Assembly (NCBI GenBank): GCA_018826295.1
Contig: JAHJZX010000050.1
Coordinates: 35,199-99,198 of the forward strand
DNA: 64,000 nucleotides
Direction of reading: 5' to 3'
Source: Gammaproteobacteria bacterium
Lineage (GTDB): Bacteria > Pseudomonadota > Gammaproteobacteria > Enterobacterales > Alteromonadaceae
The notes under the pieces are model-generated. The model worked only from the letters and a program-made list of their open reading frames with translations. It ran no database searches and was not told where the DNA came from. The number at the start of each line of letters is the position of its first letter. Position 1 is the stretch's first letter. Shown piece by piece: positions 1 to 8,287 of the stretch. A program made the position numbers and the translations under genes.

Positions 1-1082
1 TTCCAATTCTTCGCGGTTTCATTACCTATCGTCGGGTCATATTCATGCTTTGGTTTGGCACCAAGGCATTGCCGAATAATATCGTCCATTTTATCAATAT
101 GCGCCGGCTCACAATCGTCTAAATCAAACCAGCGAAACATCTGCTTGCCAAGCCACAACGGTCTGACTTTTTTCAGCCCTTTTCCACCAACCTCCGTGCG
201 CTGCATTGCTTTTATAAATATGGGATTAATTTTTCGGGCGGTTGGCGAGTCTAATAAAATCTCAATTTCACCATATTTTTCTGGCTCAGAATTTATAACC
301 CAATGCAAATCAAACAACAGGTCCTGCGCACGGCCCAAAGAAAACGAAGGCAGTAAAAGCGTACCATTGGTCAGTAAAATCTTATCTAATAGTTCTTTAA
401 TTCGAGCGAAACGCGATATACAGCAAGTTAAGTCTGCTTCACGAACTACGCCGCCATAAGTAGACTCAATCACCGCATAGTTAAAGGGTTGTTTATCACC
501 AGGTATCATAACGTGGCGATTAAACGGTAGATATTCCTGATCTTCCATAGATGGGCCAATATCACCCGAAAACACGATACTTTTTTGTTGCCCGGGAATT
601 GGTTTGCCCCAATAAATAGCAGCAGACACAGCGCCAATAAGATGACTAGTTCGGTAAAATCTCAAAAAGAGATCCTGGCCTATAGGATGAAACTTACCCA
701 TTAGCCCAATGCCATTTGGCTCAGACCAATTAATCGCTTTGATGTCTGCATTTGAATATGCCGCACCGAGATTAACGGCATCTTTAAGTAAAATCTTTGC
801 GATGTCGGCAGTTTCCTGGGTACATATCACTCTGCCTTTAAAGCCCTTTTTATAAAGCAGGGGAATGAGTCCACAGTGATCAATATGAGCATGGGTCAGA
901 ATAACAAACTGGATTTCGCTAGGTTTGAAAGGCCAGTACAGTCCTTGATTCCAGTCCTTTTCGGTAAACTCGCCTTGCTGCATACCGCAGTCAATTAAGA
1001 AGCTCCAATTTCTATCTTCATCAAAAAGCCAGGTACATGAACCAGTTACTTTACCGATAGGTCCTACATTTTGCATTTTCAT
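1..1082 (-). CDS. MBL-fold/beta-CASP RNase-like metallohydrolase, 3' part beyond window
   Basis: About 360 residues are visible before the frame runs off the left edge. A THAHIDH motif (about residues 62-68) is the HxHxDH zinc signature of metallo-beta-lactamase hydrolases. A later SGDIG (about residue 168) and a PSFSLGRAQ segment are typical of the beta-CASP subfamily that cuts RNA (CPSF73/YSH1/RNase J relatives). Expected role: RNA or nucleic-acid processing in the cytoplasm. The start was set at the ATG preceded by AAAAGGA at about 8 nt. That ribosome site lies in a 9-bp hairpin (1092-1114). It is last in a minus-strand operon with three unrelated small genes. The specific substrate is unknown. 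Confidence 0.8.
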   Translation of the reverse strand, partial: MKMQNVGPIGKVTGSCTWLFDEDRNWSFLIDCGMQQGEFTEKDWNQGLYWPFKPSEIQFVILTHAHIDHCGLIPLLYKKGFKGRVICTQETADIAKILLKDAVNLGAAYSNADIKAINWSEPNGIGLMGKFHPIGQDLFLRFYRTSHLIGAVSAAIYWGKPIPGQQKSIVFSGDIGPSMEDQEYLPFNRHVMIPGDKQPFNYAVIESTYGGVVREADLTCCISRFARIKELLDKILLTNGTLLLPSFSLGRAQDLLFDLHWVINSEPEKYGEIEILLDSPTARKINPIFIKAMQRTEVGGKGLKKVRPLWLGKQMFRWFDLDDCEPAHIDKMDDIIRQCLGAKPKHEYDPTIGNETAKNW

Positions 1083-1091
1083 AATTTTTTT

Positions 1092-1114
1092 CCTTTTGTT
1101 GTTTGAACAAAAGG
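1092..1114 (-). promoter_or_regulatory. hairpin overlapping the ribosome binding site of the MBL gene
   Basis: Perfect 9-bp inverted repeat (CCTTTTGTT, 5-nt loop, AACAAAAGG). On the minus strand the 3' arm contains the AAGG of the Shine-Dalgarno for the ATG at 1082. If the mRNA folds, the site is occluded. There is no T-tract immediately after the stem on the minus strand (it is followed by A-rich sequence), so a terminator is unlikely there. Confidence 0.45.
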
Positions 1115-1146
1115 AATACTGAAAAAGTGCATTGCACTTAAAAGCA

Positions 1147-1821
1147 CTAATTCATAAAAAATGAAAAGTTTTTTTGAAAATTCAGGGCATGCTCGTAATC
1201 AGTGATTATTTTTTGTCGAAGCAGCTCAGCCCCGTCAGACTTCGCTTTAAATTTAATCGCTAGCGAGTGCGCGCGTTCAATGTCACCTGTCAGGTAGTGC
1301 ACAGCCATGGCATCAGCCTCACCTAAGGTTACCCCTTTCAACATAATAGACTGCATCATCGACACGCCCTGGTTAAATACCGTCTGGGGTAAAACATTAA
1401 ATGGATTAGGTAACAAAACAGCTTTTAAGTCATTATCAGACAGCAACATGCTAAAGAAGCTGTCTAATGCTGTACGAGCTATCTGTAGCCCATCCAATTC
1501 ATCATTGTCCACAAAGAGTTTAACCAGCAGATTTGCTACTTCATACCGATAGTGAATATCGCTAAACATTCGACTTATCTTGGCAGGATCATCAATAAAG
1601 CCATTTAATAACACCGCATTATGCAGCGCATACCGTTGCGACTCTGGGATTAAGATAGTTTTCGTTTTTCGGCCAGGCTCTCGTATCTCCTTTGTGCAAA
1701 CAACACCATTGCGCAAAAGCGAGGTCAACTTATCTTTAAGGTACTTGTGTTGGGATAACTTTACTTTAAAAAGGTGAGCTACCCACTCAGCGACAGGCCG
1801 ATCACCGTTATCAACACTCAT
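1147..1821 (-). CDS. hypothetical protein, 224 aa
   Basis: Not recognised. The N-terminal 60 residues are basic and could be a winged-helix-like DNA-binding segment (lysine-rich, then VVCTKEIREPGRK, like a beta-wing). The rest is predicted helical with many leucines. The frame also opens at a TTG 15 nt upstream (1836), but the ATG at 1821 is the more usual start. It overlaps the end of the upstream secreted-protein gene by 11 nt, so the two are probably co-translated. Function unknown. Confidence 0.6.
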   Translation of the reverse strand: MSVDNGDRPVAEWVAHLFKVKLSQHKYLKDKLTSLLRNGVVCTKEIREPGRKTKTILIPESQRYALHNAVLLNGFIDDPAKISRMFSDIHYRYEVANLLVKLFVDNDELDGLQIARTALDSFFSMLLSDNDLKAVLLPNPFNVLPQTVFNQGVSMMQSIMLKGVTLGEADAMAVHYLTGDIERAHSLAIKFKAKSDGAELLRQKIITDYEHALNFQKNFSFFMN

Positions 1822-2158
1822 TTTTAATATACTCAATTACATTTTTTCTACCGGCACCTTCACGTACCAAGCGTTCTGCGACGGGATACCAGTTATCATA
1901 TCGACAATAAGGTTCTAATTGCATAATGGCATCAATTACGCCTTTACAATACCCCATCTGGAGGGCTTCGGTATTTGACGTTGAAAAAGCTTGGTTTAAG
2001 GTCAGCTTCATATCCGCACGACTACTCTTTTCGGAAGACGCAAATAGGCTGACAGCCTCAGTACAACTTACAATCAGTTTTTTTTCAAAACCAGGCTTTG
2101 CTGATGCTGCGCCAGAGATTGTCAAACATAAAACAGCAACAAATAACCTATTACACAT
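1811..2158 (-). CDS. small secreted protein, Rap1a/Tai-like
   Basis: 115 aa with a clear N-terminal signal peptide (MCNR, hydrophobic core, ASA cleavage motif near residue 20). The mature part has cysteines in a GYCKGVIDAI context, a later PYC and a C-terminal EC. This resembles the Rap1a/Tai immunity fold, a periplasmic partner of type VI secretion amidase effectors; that assignment rests on a loose motif only. The ATG at 2158 was chosen because AGGGGA lies 8 nt upstream and the start overlaps the stop of the upstream membrane-protein gene by 8 nt. No T6SS effector is seen nearby. Confidence 0.55.
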   Translation of the reverse strand: MCNRLFVAVLCLTISGAASAKPGFEKKLIVSCTEAVSLFASSEKSSRADMKLTLNQAFSTSNTEALQMGYCKGVIDAIMQLEPYCRYDNWYPVAERLVREGAGRKNVIEYIKNEC

Positions 2159-2687
2159 CTGCTGTTTCCCCTTCAACTTTCACTTCTTTTTTTGAATCTG
2201 CTGCACTGTCAGGGGTTTCTTTCAAGTTCTGATTGCTGTAAACGCCGCTATCAGCAGCACTATCTGCATCAATACTAACCATCGGAGAAAGATTGGCAGA
2301 AACATAAACAGCAAGTAAAAAGCTGGCCAAAGATGTCACATCAGCAAACACCGAATTTAAAGAAATATTTGTTTGTTGTTCTAATGCCAGCTTGGCTATA
2401 AAGGCACAAACACCCCAAACAGCTAAATTAAACAACATGCTGTATACGTAATTACCAAAACTATTGCCCATGGAACTGTGCAGCGTCCAACTGCGTTTTA
2501 AAACAACAAGTAGCAAAATAAAAAATACACATTCGTACACCGACAAAGAACTAACAGCCAAATCATCTTCAAACACTAGCCAAGCTAAAAAAACGACTGC
2601 GGCAACGGCTAAAAAAAGCATTAATACGTTCAAAGTCGCCCAAAAAAACCACTGTACAGAACTGACAAAAAACCGTTCAACTGACAT
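2151..2687 (-). CDS. four-helix inner-membrane protein
   Basis: 178 aa. Four hydrophobic segments (about residues 14-37, 47-63, 80-101 and 115-130) suggest an integral inner-membrane protein. The polar C-terminal tail of about 45 residues contains two copies of DSAADS and is Glu/Lys-rich. First gene of the minus-strand operon that ends with the MBL protein. The family is not recognised. The pairing with a secreted partner suggests an envelope-linked function (inference). Confidence 0.6.
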   Translation of the reverse strand: MSVERFFVSSVQWFFWATLNVLMLFLAVAAVVFLAWLVFEDDLAVSSLSVYECVFFILLLVVLKRSWTLHSSMGNSFGNYVYSMLFNLAVWGVCAFIAKLALEQQTNISLNSVFADVTSLASFLLAVYVSANLSPMVSIDADSAADSGVYSNQNLKETPDSAADSKKEVKVEGETADV

Positions 2688-2782
2688 TAAAACTACTCTC
2701 TATTTTTATTGAATTTATATGCTGATAGCGTATGTCTTAACCAACTCGTAAGGTCGTATTTTTGTTACAGAAAAAGCTTCCA

Positions 2783-2917
2783 TTAAACCCATTCTTCTCC
2801 TAGTGTCTCTGCTTGCTGCAGCACTAGCTGCACGGCGTCGTCGGCCATATCTGGTGGGTATTTGTATTTACGTAGTATCCGCTTCACCATTAAGCGCAAA
2901 CTGGCGCCTGCGCGGTC
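2783..2917 (-). pseudogene. C-terminal fragment of a type I restriction subunit R
   Basis: The last 40 or so codons read LMVKRILRKYKYPPDMADD followed by AVQLVLQQAE and a final EEWV. This matches the usual C-terminal end of EcoR124-type HsdR proteins (VKRxLRKYxYPP, then VxQAE). Nothing of the nuclease or motor domains remains. The upstream part of the frame is made of the 85-bp repeat sequence. It is not a piece of the intact hsdR at 19748-23182, whose C-terminus is of a different type. It is a relic of an earlier restriction system at this tRNA site. Confidence 0.6.
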
Positions 2918-2941
2918 CAAAATTGTTCCAGACAATTTTGT

Positions 2942-3026
2942 GCTCCCGGCGAATTTGCCGAACCGAAGGGTTCTCATCAAATCCTCGATCTCTGCCGCGT
3001 TAAAACAAAAACCCCGAGCTTTTGGC
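2942..3026. repeat. 85-bp direct repeat, copy B
   Basis: Matches 3097-3181 over 85 nt with two differences. It ends inside the left half of the terminator palindrome (TTAAAACAAAAACCCCGAGC then TTTTGGC), so the terminator is truncated in this copy. Confidence 0.85.
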
Positions 3027-3096
3027 AGTACCGAGGGATTGCCAGCACCATCCATGGCGCTGGCCCTGCGGGCCGCACTAAAGTGCGTCCAAATTC

Positions 3097-3181
3097 GCTC
3101 CCGGCGAATTTGTCGAACCGAAGGGTTCTCATCAAGTCCTCGATCTCTGCCGCGTTAAAACAAAAACCCCGAGCTTTTGGC
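3097..3181. repeat. 85-bp direct repeat, copy A
   Basis: Second copy of the 85-bp unit, same orientation, 70 nt apart. It runs straight into the complete terminator palindrome and the tRNA-Ser fragment, so this is probably the original position and copy B a duplicate left by an earlier insertion or excision. Confidence 0.85.
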
Positions 3182-3199
3182 TCGGGGTTTTTGTTTTAA
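3155..3199 (-). terminator. perfect 20-bp-arm terminator, probable old tRNA-Ser terminator
   Basis: Arms of 20 nt (3155-3174 and 3180-3199) are perfect complements around a 5-nt loop. The stem is GC-rich at the top (CCCCGAGC) and flanked by A- and T-runs on both sides, so it can work in both directions. It lies 2 nt from the tRNA-Ser 3'-end fragment on the strand on which tRNA-Ser is read, as expected of that gene's own terminator before island insertion. Confidence 0.75.
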
Positions 3200-3201
3200 T
3201 C

Positions 3202-3215
3202 TGGCGGAGAGAGAG
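3202..3215 (-). other. distal attachment site: copy of tRNA-Ser 3' end
   Basis: TGGCGGAGAGAGAG equals the last 14 nt of the tRNA-Ser(GGA) gene at 62486-62499, in the same orientation. With the integrase next to the tRNA, this is the expected duplicated core left at the far end of an integrated element. It sets the island at 3216-62485. Confidence 0.75.
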
Positions 3216-3389
3216 TATTCCACATTGATGTCGCGCCCCTTATTTTTAAAGGGCTCCAGCCTCTCGTTGTTGCACTTACCCCTAAACTTTACCTTTTTAT
3301 CTCGCCTTGAGTAAATCAAGGTTTCGAACAGATGCTACCACCAGTGATCATCAGGTACAACTTATGTTTTATGAGAACAACAGATGTAA

Positions 3390-4040
3390 TTAAAAGTATG
3401 CAACGTCGCCCCCTCGCTTCTCGTAGAGCTCTACAGGATCTTCATCAAACCCCATCCCACGGTAAACATGCGCTAGTTTAGCGGGGTTATAAATAGCGTT
3501 AACCTTTTTAAGATACTCATTAGTAAGCACAAGATGCTCTTCAATATCTTTACTCTCAGCCGCAGTACTTACTTTAAGACCTTCTTCAAGCTTCCGCTTA
3601 TCCTCTAGTAGCTTTTCTCTAAATTTGTTTTGATGATCAACACGTTGTGCATAATGTTCAAAAGGCTCCTTTGAAACCTCATGCAAAGCACGACCAGCGC
3701 ATAACAAACTTCTGTTTTCGAAAGAAAAAAAAGATGGTTCATCTAATAGCTTTTGAATATAGCCAACATCTCTAAATGTAGCTCTCTCTTCCTCCGAGAA
3801 GTTAAAAAACCAGCGTCTTACAGAATCCTTCGTTATGAAAAACTCCTGTGTTGTACCAAAATCAATATGAACAAAGTTCCCCATAAAATTTGCATAATAT
3901 CGATTGGGGACATCTCTAAATCCCTTGATAACATCGTCAATAATCAACAACTCGTTCACTGGCAGACCTATCACTACTCTTTTGTTATTCCCATTATGCT
4001 GAGTAAATTGACTTTGGTCACTCACAAATGGCTTAAACAT
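3390..4040 (-). CDS. hypothetical protein, 216 aa
   Basis: Not recognised. No signal peptide or membrane segment. A central region (about residues 125-175) is rich in Lys/Glu and probably a helical or coiled-coil stretch. It is the first gene inside the left island end, stands alone, and lies 123 bp from the divergent gene at 4164. Flanking sequence is AT-rich, usual for island cargo. Confidence 0.55.
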   Translation of the reverse strand: MFKPFVSDQSQFTQHNGNNKRVVIGLPVNELLIIDDVIKGFRDVPNRYYANFMGNFVHIDFGTTQEFFITKDSVRRWFFNFSEEERATFRDVGYIQKLLDEPSFFSFENRSLLCAGRALHEVSKEPFEHYAQRVDHQNKFREKLLEDKRKLEEGLKVSTAAESKDIEEHLVLTNEYLKKVNAIYNPAKLAHVYRGMGFDEDPVELYEKRGGDVAYF

Positions 4041-4163
4041 TACTTCATACAGTCAACCAGCTAGAGTTCATACACTCTTAAATAAATTTCGCCAATCCCG
4101 TTGCTAATTACTCATGAGGACACCGAAAAGGTCATGTCCAGCCGCAATATATGAGGGCAGAAA

Positions 4164-4544
4164 ATGAATACAACTAACAGTGCTATACGGGTATACCAGC
4201 GGGCCAGCAAGTCGCCATGGGATGATGCCTCTACGTATTTGCTAATGGCGAATACGAAGAAAGGCAGCAACGGTGAGCAGGTATTTGAGGACTATATCTA
4301 CCTGCACCGGGACAAGGCCGGACGTAACCTGGGTATCAGCATCAGTAAAACGCTGCGTGACAGACACAGCGCCGCGCAATACCTTGAGGGCGATGAGATG
4401 TACCGGGTACTGTCAGCTTGCTCTGCAGATATTGCTGAGTTCTGCATACAGCACGCGGATGATTTTGAGGCCATATTCGGCTTACCGCCGGATATCTATA
4501 TGGAAGTGGCTATGTATTACTGGGACATTATGACGAAGCGTTAA
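4164..4544 (+). CDS. hypothetical protein, 126 aa
   Basis: Not recognised. Soluble, mixed alpha/beta, with VFEDYIYLHRDKAGRNLG in the middle and an acidic C-terminal half. ATG is preceded by GAGGGC at about 6 nt. It has its own promoter region and a strong terminator directly after the stop (4548-4574), so it is a monocistronic unit. Confidence 0.55.
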   Translation: MNTTNSAIRVYQRASKSPWDDASTYLLMANTKKGSNGEQVFEDYIYLHRDKAGRNLGISISKTLRDRHSAAQYLEGDEMYRVLSACSADIAEFCIQHADDFEAIFGLPPDIYMEVAMYYWDIMTKR

Positions 4545-4547
4545 CCT

Positions 4548-4574
4548 AACGGCGGGGTATCCCGCCGTTTTTTA
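4548..4574 (+). terminator. rho-independent terminator
   Basis: 9-bp perfect stem AACGGCGGG / CCCGCCGTT with a 4-nt loop, followed by T6. It lies 4 nt after the stop of the gene at 4164-4544. Confidence 0.9.
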
Positions 4575-4608
4575 CTTTAACCTCCCGAGACCTGCTTGGA
4601 GGGCCTAT

Positions 4609-7530
4609 TTAAGATAGTGTTTTTAGGCTGGGTAAATAATCAATAACCTGCTCTTTATGGCTACAGCTCGCCCCTTCTTTGCGGTAGTTTCTGCATCCCC
4701 AGAAGGTGCCGTAAGGGCCAGAGCGCTGCAACATCTCGGCACCACACTTAGAACACACTGGCACCCAGTTACCGCAGCTGTCACTTAAACAAACCTTGAA
4801 ACGCCCTTCTCGCTTCATCGGCGAACTGCATTTGCTGCAGCCGCGCTCTTTGTGGTTACACAGCGGGTATTTGTTACAACCGAAAAAAGCACCAAACTGC
4901 CCGGCTCTTGGCACCATGCTGCCGGTTTTGCACTTAATGCATTTGATTAGATGGAATAACTGCTGACTTAATGACGTTTCAAATTCATTAAGTTCCAGCG
5001 GATACTTGTCGTTTAGTAACTCGACTACAAATTCAGATGCAACGGCCATATCGGTAATAAGATATGCCCGGTGTCTGGCGCGGGTTAACGCGACATAAAA
5101 CAGCCGTCGCTCTTCAGCATATTCAAACTGCTCCTTAGCTGGTAATAACGCCTCCAGCAGTGGGTGCGTTACTTTCTGTGAGGGGAACCCATGCTTGCCG
5201 TTTTCTAATCCAAGGATAACGACATAGTCGGCCTCTTTGCCTTTTGACGCGTGAATGCTAAAGCATTCCAGTTTTAACTGGTTAAATTGGCGGGATAAAC
5301 GTTTTAAATCGGCATAATCTGGTAAGTTAAAGCCAAACCGACCCAACAGGTAAATTGTACTACCGGGTTCTGCAATCGTGCTGATCTTTTGCAGTACTTT
5401 TTCTATTCGGTCAGGCTCTCCCGGGCTAATGCGGTTATCCGCTCGCATTAATGTGACGGTCGGTTTAATCACGCGGGTTAAGGTATTAAGCTGTTTTCTG
5501 ACCTGCTGAGGGTTTTGCAGCACAAAACGCGAGGCGACATCGCTGATACTGTTGTTAAAGCGAAAGGTCAGATCTAAAGGTGTAGTTTGAGTGGGACCAA
5601 ACCGCGAAACAAAGTCAGTGGTAAACTGCAAATCACTACCAGTAAAACGATAAATGGCCTGCCAATCATCGCCGACACAAAACAGTGACGCCCCAGGCAC
5701 ACTGTCACGCAAATACATAACCAACCGGGCTCTGGCATCGGAAATATCCTGGAATTCATCAACCAGTAAGTACTTCCAACGGCTTTTAAAGCGCCCGCTT
5801 TTTACATAACTAAGGGCTTTACCTATCATATCGTCAAAGTCGATATGATTGTTCCTGGCTAGTAAGCGCTGATAGTCATCGACTACCGGCAAAAGCAAAG
5901 ACAACGCCGCTCGCACTTGTTGAGGGTTATCAGCGGCTTCTATAGCGTTCTCTAGTTGACCTTGTTCATAACAATTTGCCCGGTAGCGTTTTAGCAAATC
6001 AGTTAGCAGCAGTGCAAAGGCCGATATCGCACCAAACTCTCTCAACGTCTCAAGCACCGCTTCTGGCGGCAATGGTTCTGGCTTAACGCCAAAGTTCGCG
6101 AATTGTTTATCCAATTCGGTATATAACGTCCCGTCCAGATGTTGATAGTGATACAAGGTGACAAGCTTAGTCCCGTGCCTTTGGTGTAATTGCTGCTTCC
6201 AGGCCATGCCCTCATGATAGGCTTGCCGGTTTACATAAGGTGCAGTATTACCTTGTCGGTCAATACCGTAAAACTCGATATAGATACCGTAATCCGGCAG
6301 GTAAAAGTCGGGCTGGTACTGGCGATGGAACACATCTGCCGTGGGGTGTTCGTAACTTGCCTCATATTGATATTCAATACCTTGCCTGAGCAGGTAATTC
6401 GCAATCAGGCACTCGCCCAAACTTTTTACTTTCTCGCCTTTAAGCGTGCGGATGTCATTGGCCAGTATGTAATCGAAATACGCTCCTTCGCTGTCAAAAT
6501 CAAATGCATTTTTAACCGGATACAGGTAATTCTGAAAATAATCCAACACCAGCTTTTGATACGCAGGCTGCTTTAAATGCTCTTCAAACCATTCATTCAC
6601 CTGCTTTGCCAGCAGCTTGTCGTCATCAGCTAGTGGCGTAAGCGACGGCTGTTTCCCCTCAACACTGGCAATAATATCTTTGCCCAGCTTATGGAAGGTA
6701 CTGGCAGTGATCCCGCAATCCCCTAAACGCTTTTCAATCCGCTCCTGCATTTCAGCCGCGGCTTTATTGGCAAAAGCCAGCATCAGTATTTCACTCGCCT
6801 GCGCCTGGCCACTTTGCAATAAATAACCAGCACGCCCCACCATAGTGCTGGTTTTCCCAGTTCCGGCCCCCGCCAGTACCAGGTTGTTGTCTTCATCGAT
6901 AACACAGGCTTCACGCTGCTTTTCTGTAAGCGGCTTGCTTTCTACCTTATCAAAGAACTGCTGGTGCAAAGCCAATTGCTTTTTGATGTATTGCTGTCTT
7001 AGCAGGTTAAAATCTGCCTCTTTCCAACCTGCTTTAAACTGTAATGTTTCGAAAACAGTAAAATCAACGTTAGGAAAACTTGCTCTATCCGGCAGTGTTT
7101 TGAACTGTTTTACTGCTTGCTTTGCCAGCGCTACGACTTGTTTCAATCGGGATGTTCTTGGGTAACCAGCACTTAGCAACCGCTGTATGTCAGCTAATAC
7201 TTGTTGCATAGCTGGTGAAAGCTGACCAAACCAAACCCCAGTAAGCCATCTAAAATGTTCTTCACACGCTTGCTTTGGCAGGCCATTAATTAAAAGTTCG
7301 CCGCGATCAGTGGTTAAACATAAATCCGCGAAGAAGAAACCTTCAATCTTAGTGTTGGTTTTAGTTAAAGAATCGGGCAACACAGTATAACGCTGCCCGT
7401 TAACCGTTTTTAATTCTAAACGCTCGTCAATCAAGCTTAACGTTACCGGCTCTACGCCAAACAGGCGCAAAAACCAATGTGGCTTAATTACTCTACTAAT
7501 GCCTGGCGTCTCAGTACTACTTTGCGTCAA
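4609..7530 (-). CDS. HelD-like SF1 DNA helicase with nuclease-like insert and zinc ribbons
   Basis: 973 aa, much longer than E. coli helicase IV (684 aa). Order of parts: a helicase IV-type N-terminal domain; Walker A AGAGTGKTS at about residue 220; an insertion at about 400-460 with QPDFYLPDYGIYIEFYG, a PD-(D/E)XK-like D..E pattern; Walker B LVDEFQDI; motif QAIYRFTGS; ASKGKEADYVV; and VALTRARH. At the C-terminus are three topoisomerase-type zinc ribbons (CxxC pairs near residues 870-960). It should be an ATP-driven 3'-5' DNA translocase that binds single strands, perhaps also cutting. It starts at TTG with AAGGG upstream. Last gene of a four-gene minus-strand block with an AAA ATPase, which recalls ATPase-plus-UvrD defence pairs such as Gabija. 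Confidence 0.85.
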   Translation of the reverse strand: MTQSSTETPGISRVIKPHWFLRLFGVEPVTLSLIDERLELKTVNGQRYTVLPDSLTKTNTKIEGFFFADLCLTTDRGELLINGLPKQACEEHFRWLTGVWFGQLSPAMQQVLADIQRLLSAGYPRTSRLKQVVALAKQAVKQFKTLPDRASFPNVDFTVFETLQFKAGWKEADFNLLRQQYIKKQLALHQQFFDKVESKPLTEKQREACVIDEDNNLVLAGAGTGKTSTMVGRAGYLLQSGQAQASEILMLAFANKAAAEMQERIEKRLGDCGITASTFHKLGKDIIASVEGKQPSLTPLADDDKLLAKQVNEWFEEHLKQPAYQKLVLDYFQNYLYPVKNAFDFDSEGAYFDYILANDIRTLKGEKVKSLGECLIANYLLRQGIEYQYEASYEHPTADVFHRQYQPDFYLPDYGIYIEFYGIDRQGNTAPYVNRQAYHEGMAWKQQLHQRHGTKLVTLYHYQHLDGTLYTELDKQFANFGVKPEPLPPEAVLETLREFGAISAFALLLTDLLKRYRANCYEQGQLENAIEAADNPQQVRAALSLLLPVVDDYQRLLARNNHIDFDDMIGKALSYVKSGRFKSRWKYLLVDEFQDISDARARLVMYLRDSVPGASLFCVGDDWQAIYRFTGSDLQFTTDFVSRFGPTQTTPLDLTFRFNNSISDVASRFVLQNPQQVRKQLNTLTRVIKPTVTLMRADNRISPGEPDRIEKVLQKISTIAEPGSTIYLLGRFGFNLPDYADLKRLSRQFNQLKLECFSIHASKGKEADYVVILGLENGKHGFPSQKVTHPLLEALLPAKEQFEYAEERRLFYVALTRARHRAYLITDMAVASEFVVELLNDKYPLELNEFETSLSQQLFHLIKCIKCKTGSMVPRAGQFGAFFGCNKYPLCNHKERGCSKCSSPMKREGRFKVCLSDSCGNWVPVCSKCGAEMLQRSGPYGTFWGCRNYRKEGASCSHKEQVIDYLPSLKTLS

Positions 7531-7589
7531 TACAAAACCCTTTTTATAACTTGATGGCAGCCGGTGTTAAATTCGACAGAACTAGCGGG

Positions 7590-8279
7590 CTACTTTTTAA
7601 AGTCTTTGAAGTAAACAACGTTACACTCGCTGTTTTTTTGATTAGTTGGCCCGGCCGTGATATCCAGCTCACTGCTTGGTGGCTTAATTAGGCTTGTGCA
7701 GTAGTCCAGTAACGCCAGCACAGGCACCACTTTACTCTTAGCTTTATTCACCCGTTTCGGTTGGGTATTCAGGTAAACGGCTAATTCCAGCGCTAAATCA
7801 GGCGAAAGTGCGTCTTTACGCCGGTCAGCCAGAGTCTGGGTTGCCCAAAGCCCGGCATCACTGACATGGCCGTTTACACTGCGATCGGTGTTTTTAACCC
7901 ACTGCTGTTCAAATGTGACTTCGCCAAGGCTACTTAAAAGCAGCGCAATATCGCTGCGCGGCATTATGCCTGATAAACGCAGTGTTTCGGCCAACACCCA
8001 CTGCCATTCCATTTGCAGGCGCTGGGTTAGCTCTTCAACGCTCATTAGCAAGTCAACCGGAATAAACAGCGTAAAACGGCTATTGGCTTCGGTGGCAATA
8101 ATGGTTTTATGCCAGCTGCCGTAGCGGTTTTCAATAATGTGTAACTGCCAGCACATTTGCTCACGGGTGCTGGTAACGGTATTTACCCCCACCTGCTGGC
8201 CGGGTGCTGAGGGCAAGCGCGGTAAGTCGGTTTTTAGCCATTTGTTTAGGGCGTTTGTAGTGCAATATAAATATTTCAT
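7590..8279 (-). CDS. hypothetical protein, DUF6933-like
   Basis: 229 aa. The start MKYLYCTTNALNKWL and a later SWHKTIIATEANSRFTLFI followed by a long amphipathic helix resemble the DUF6933 family, often found beside toxin or defence genes; I rate this as a weak motif match. The C-terminal 100 residues are not recognised. It is 8 nt from the upstream HDRY protein and 59 nt from the helicase, so it is co-transcribed with both. Function unknown. Confidence 0.55.
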   Translation of the reverse strand: MKYLYCTTNALNKWLKTDLPRLPSAPGQQVGVNTVTSTREQMCWQLHIIENRYGSWHKTIIATEANSRFTLFIPVDLLMSVEELTQRLQMEWQWVLAETLRLSGIMPRSDIALLLSSLGEVTFEQQWVKNTDRSVNGHVSDAGLWATQTLADRRKDALSPDLALELAVYLNTQPKRVNKAKSKVVPVLALLDYCTSLIKPPSSELDITAGPTNQKNSECNVVYFKDFKK

Positions 8280-8287
8280 TTTAAAAC

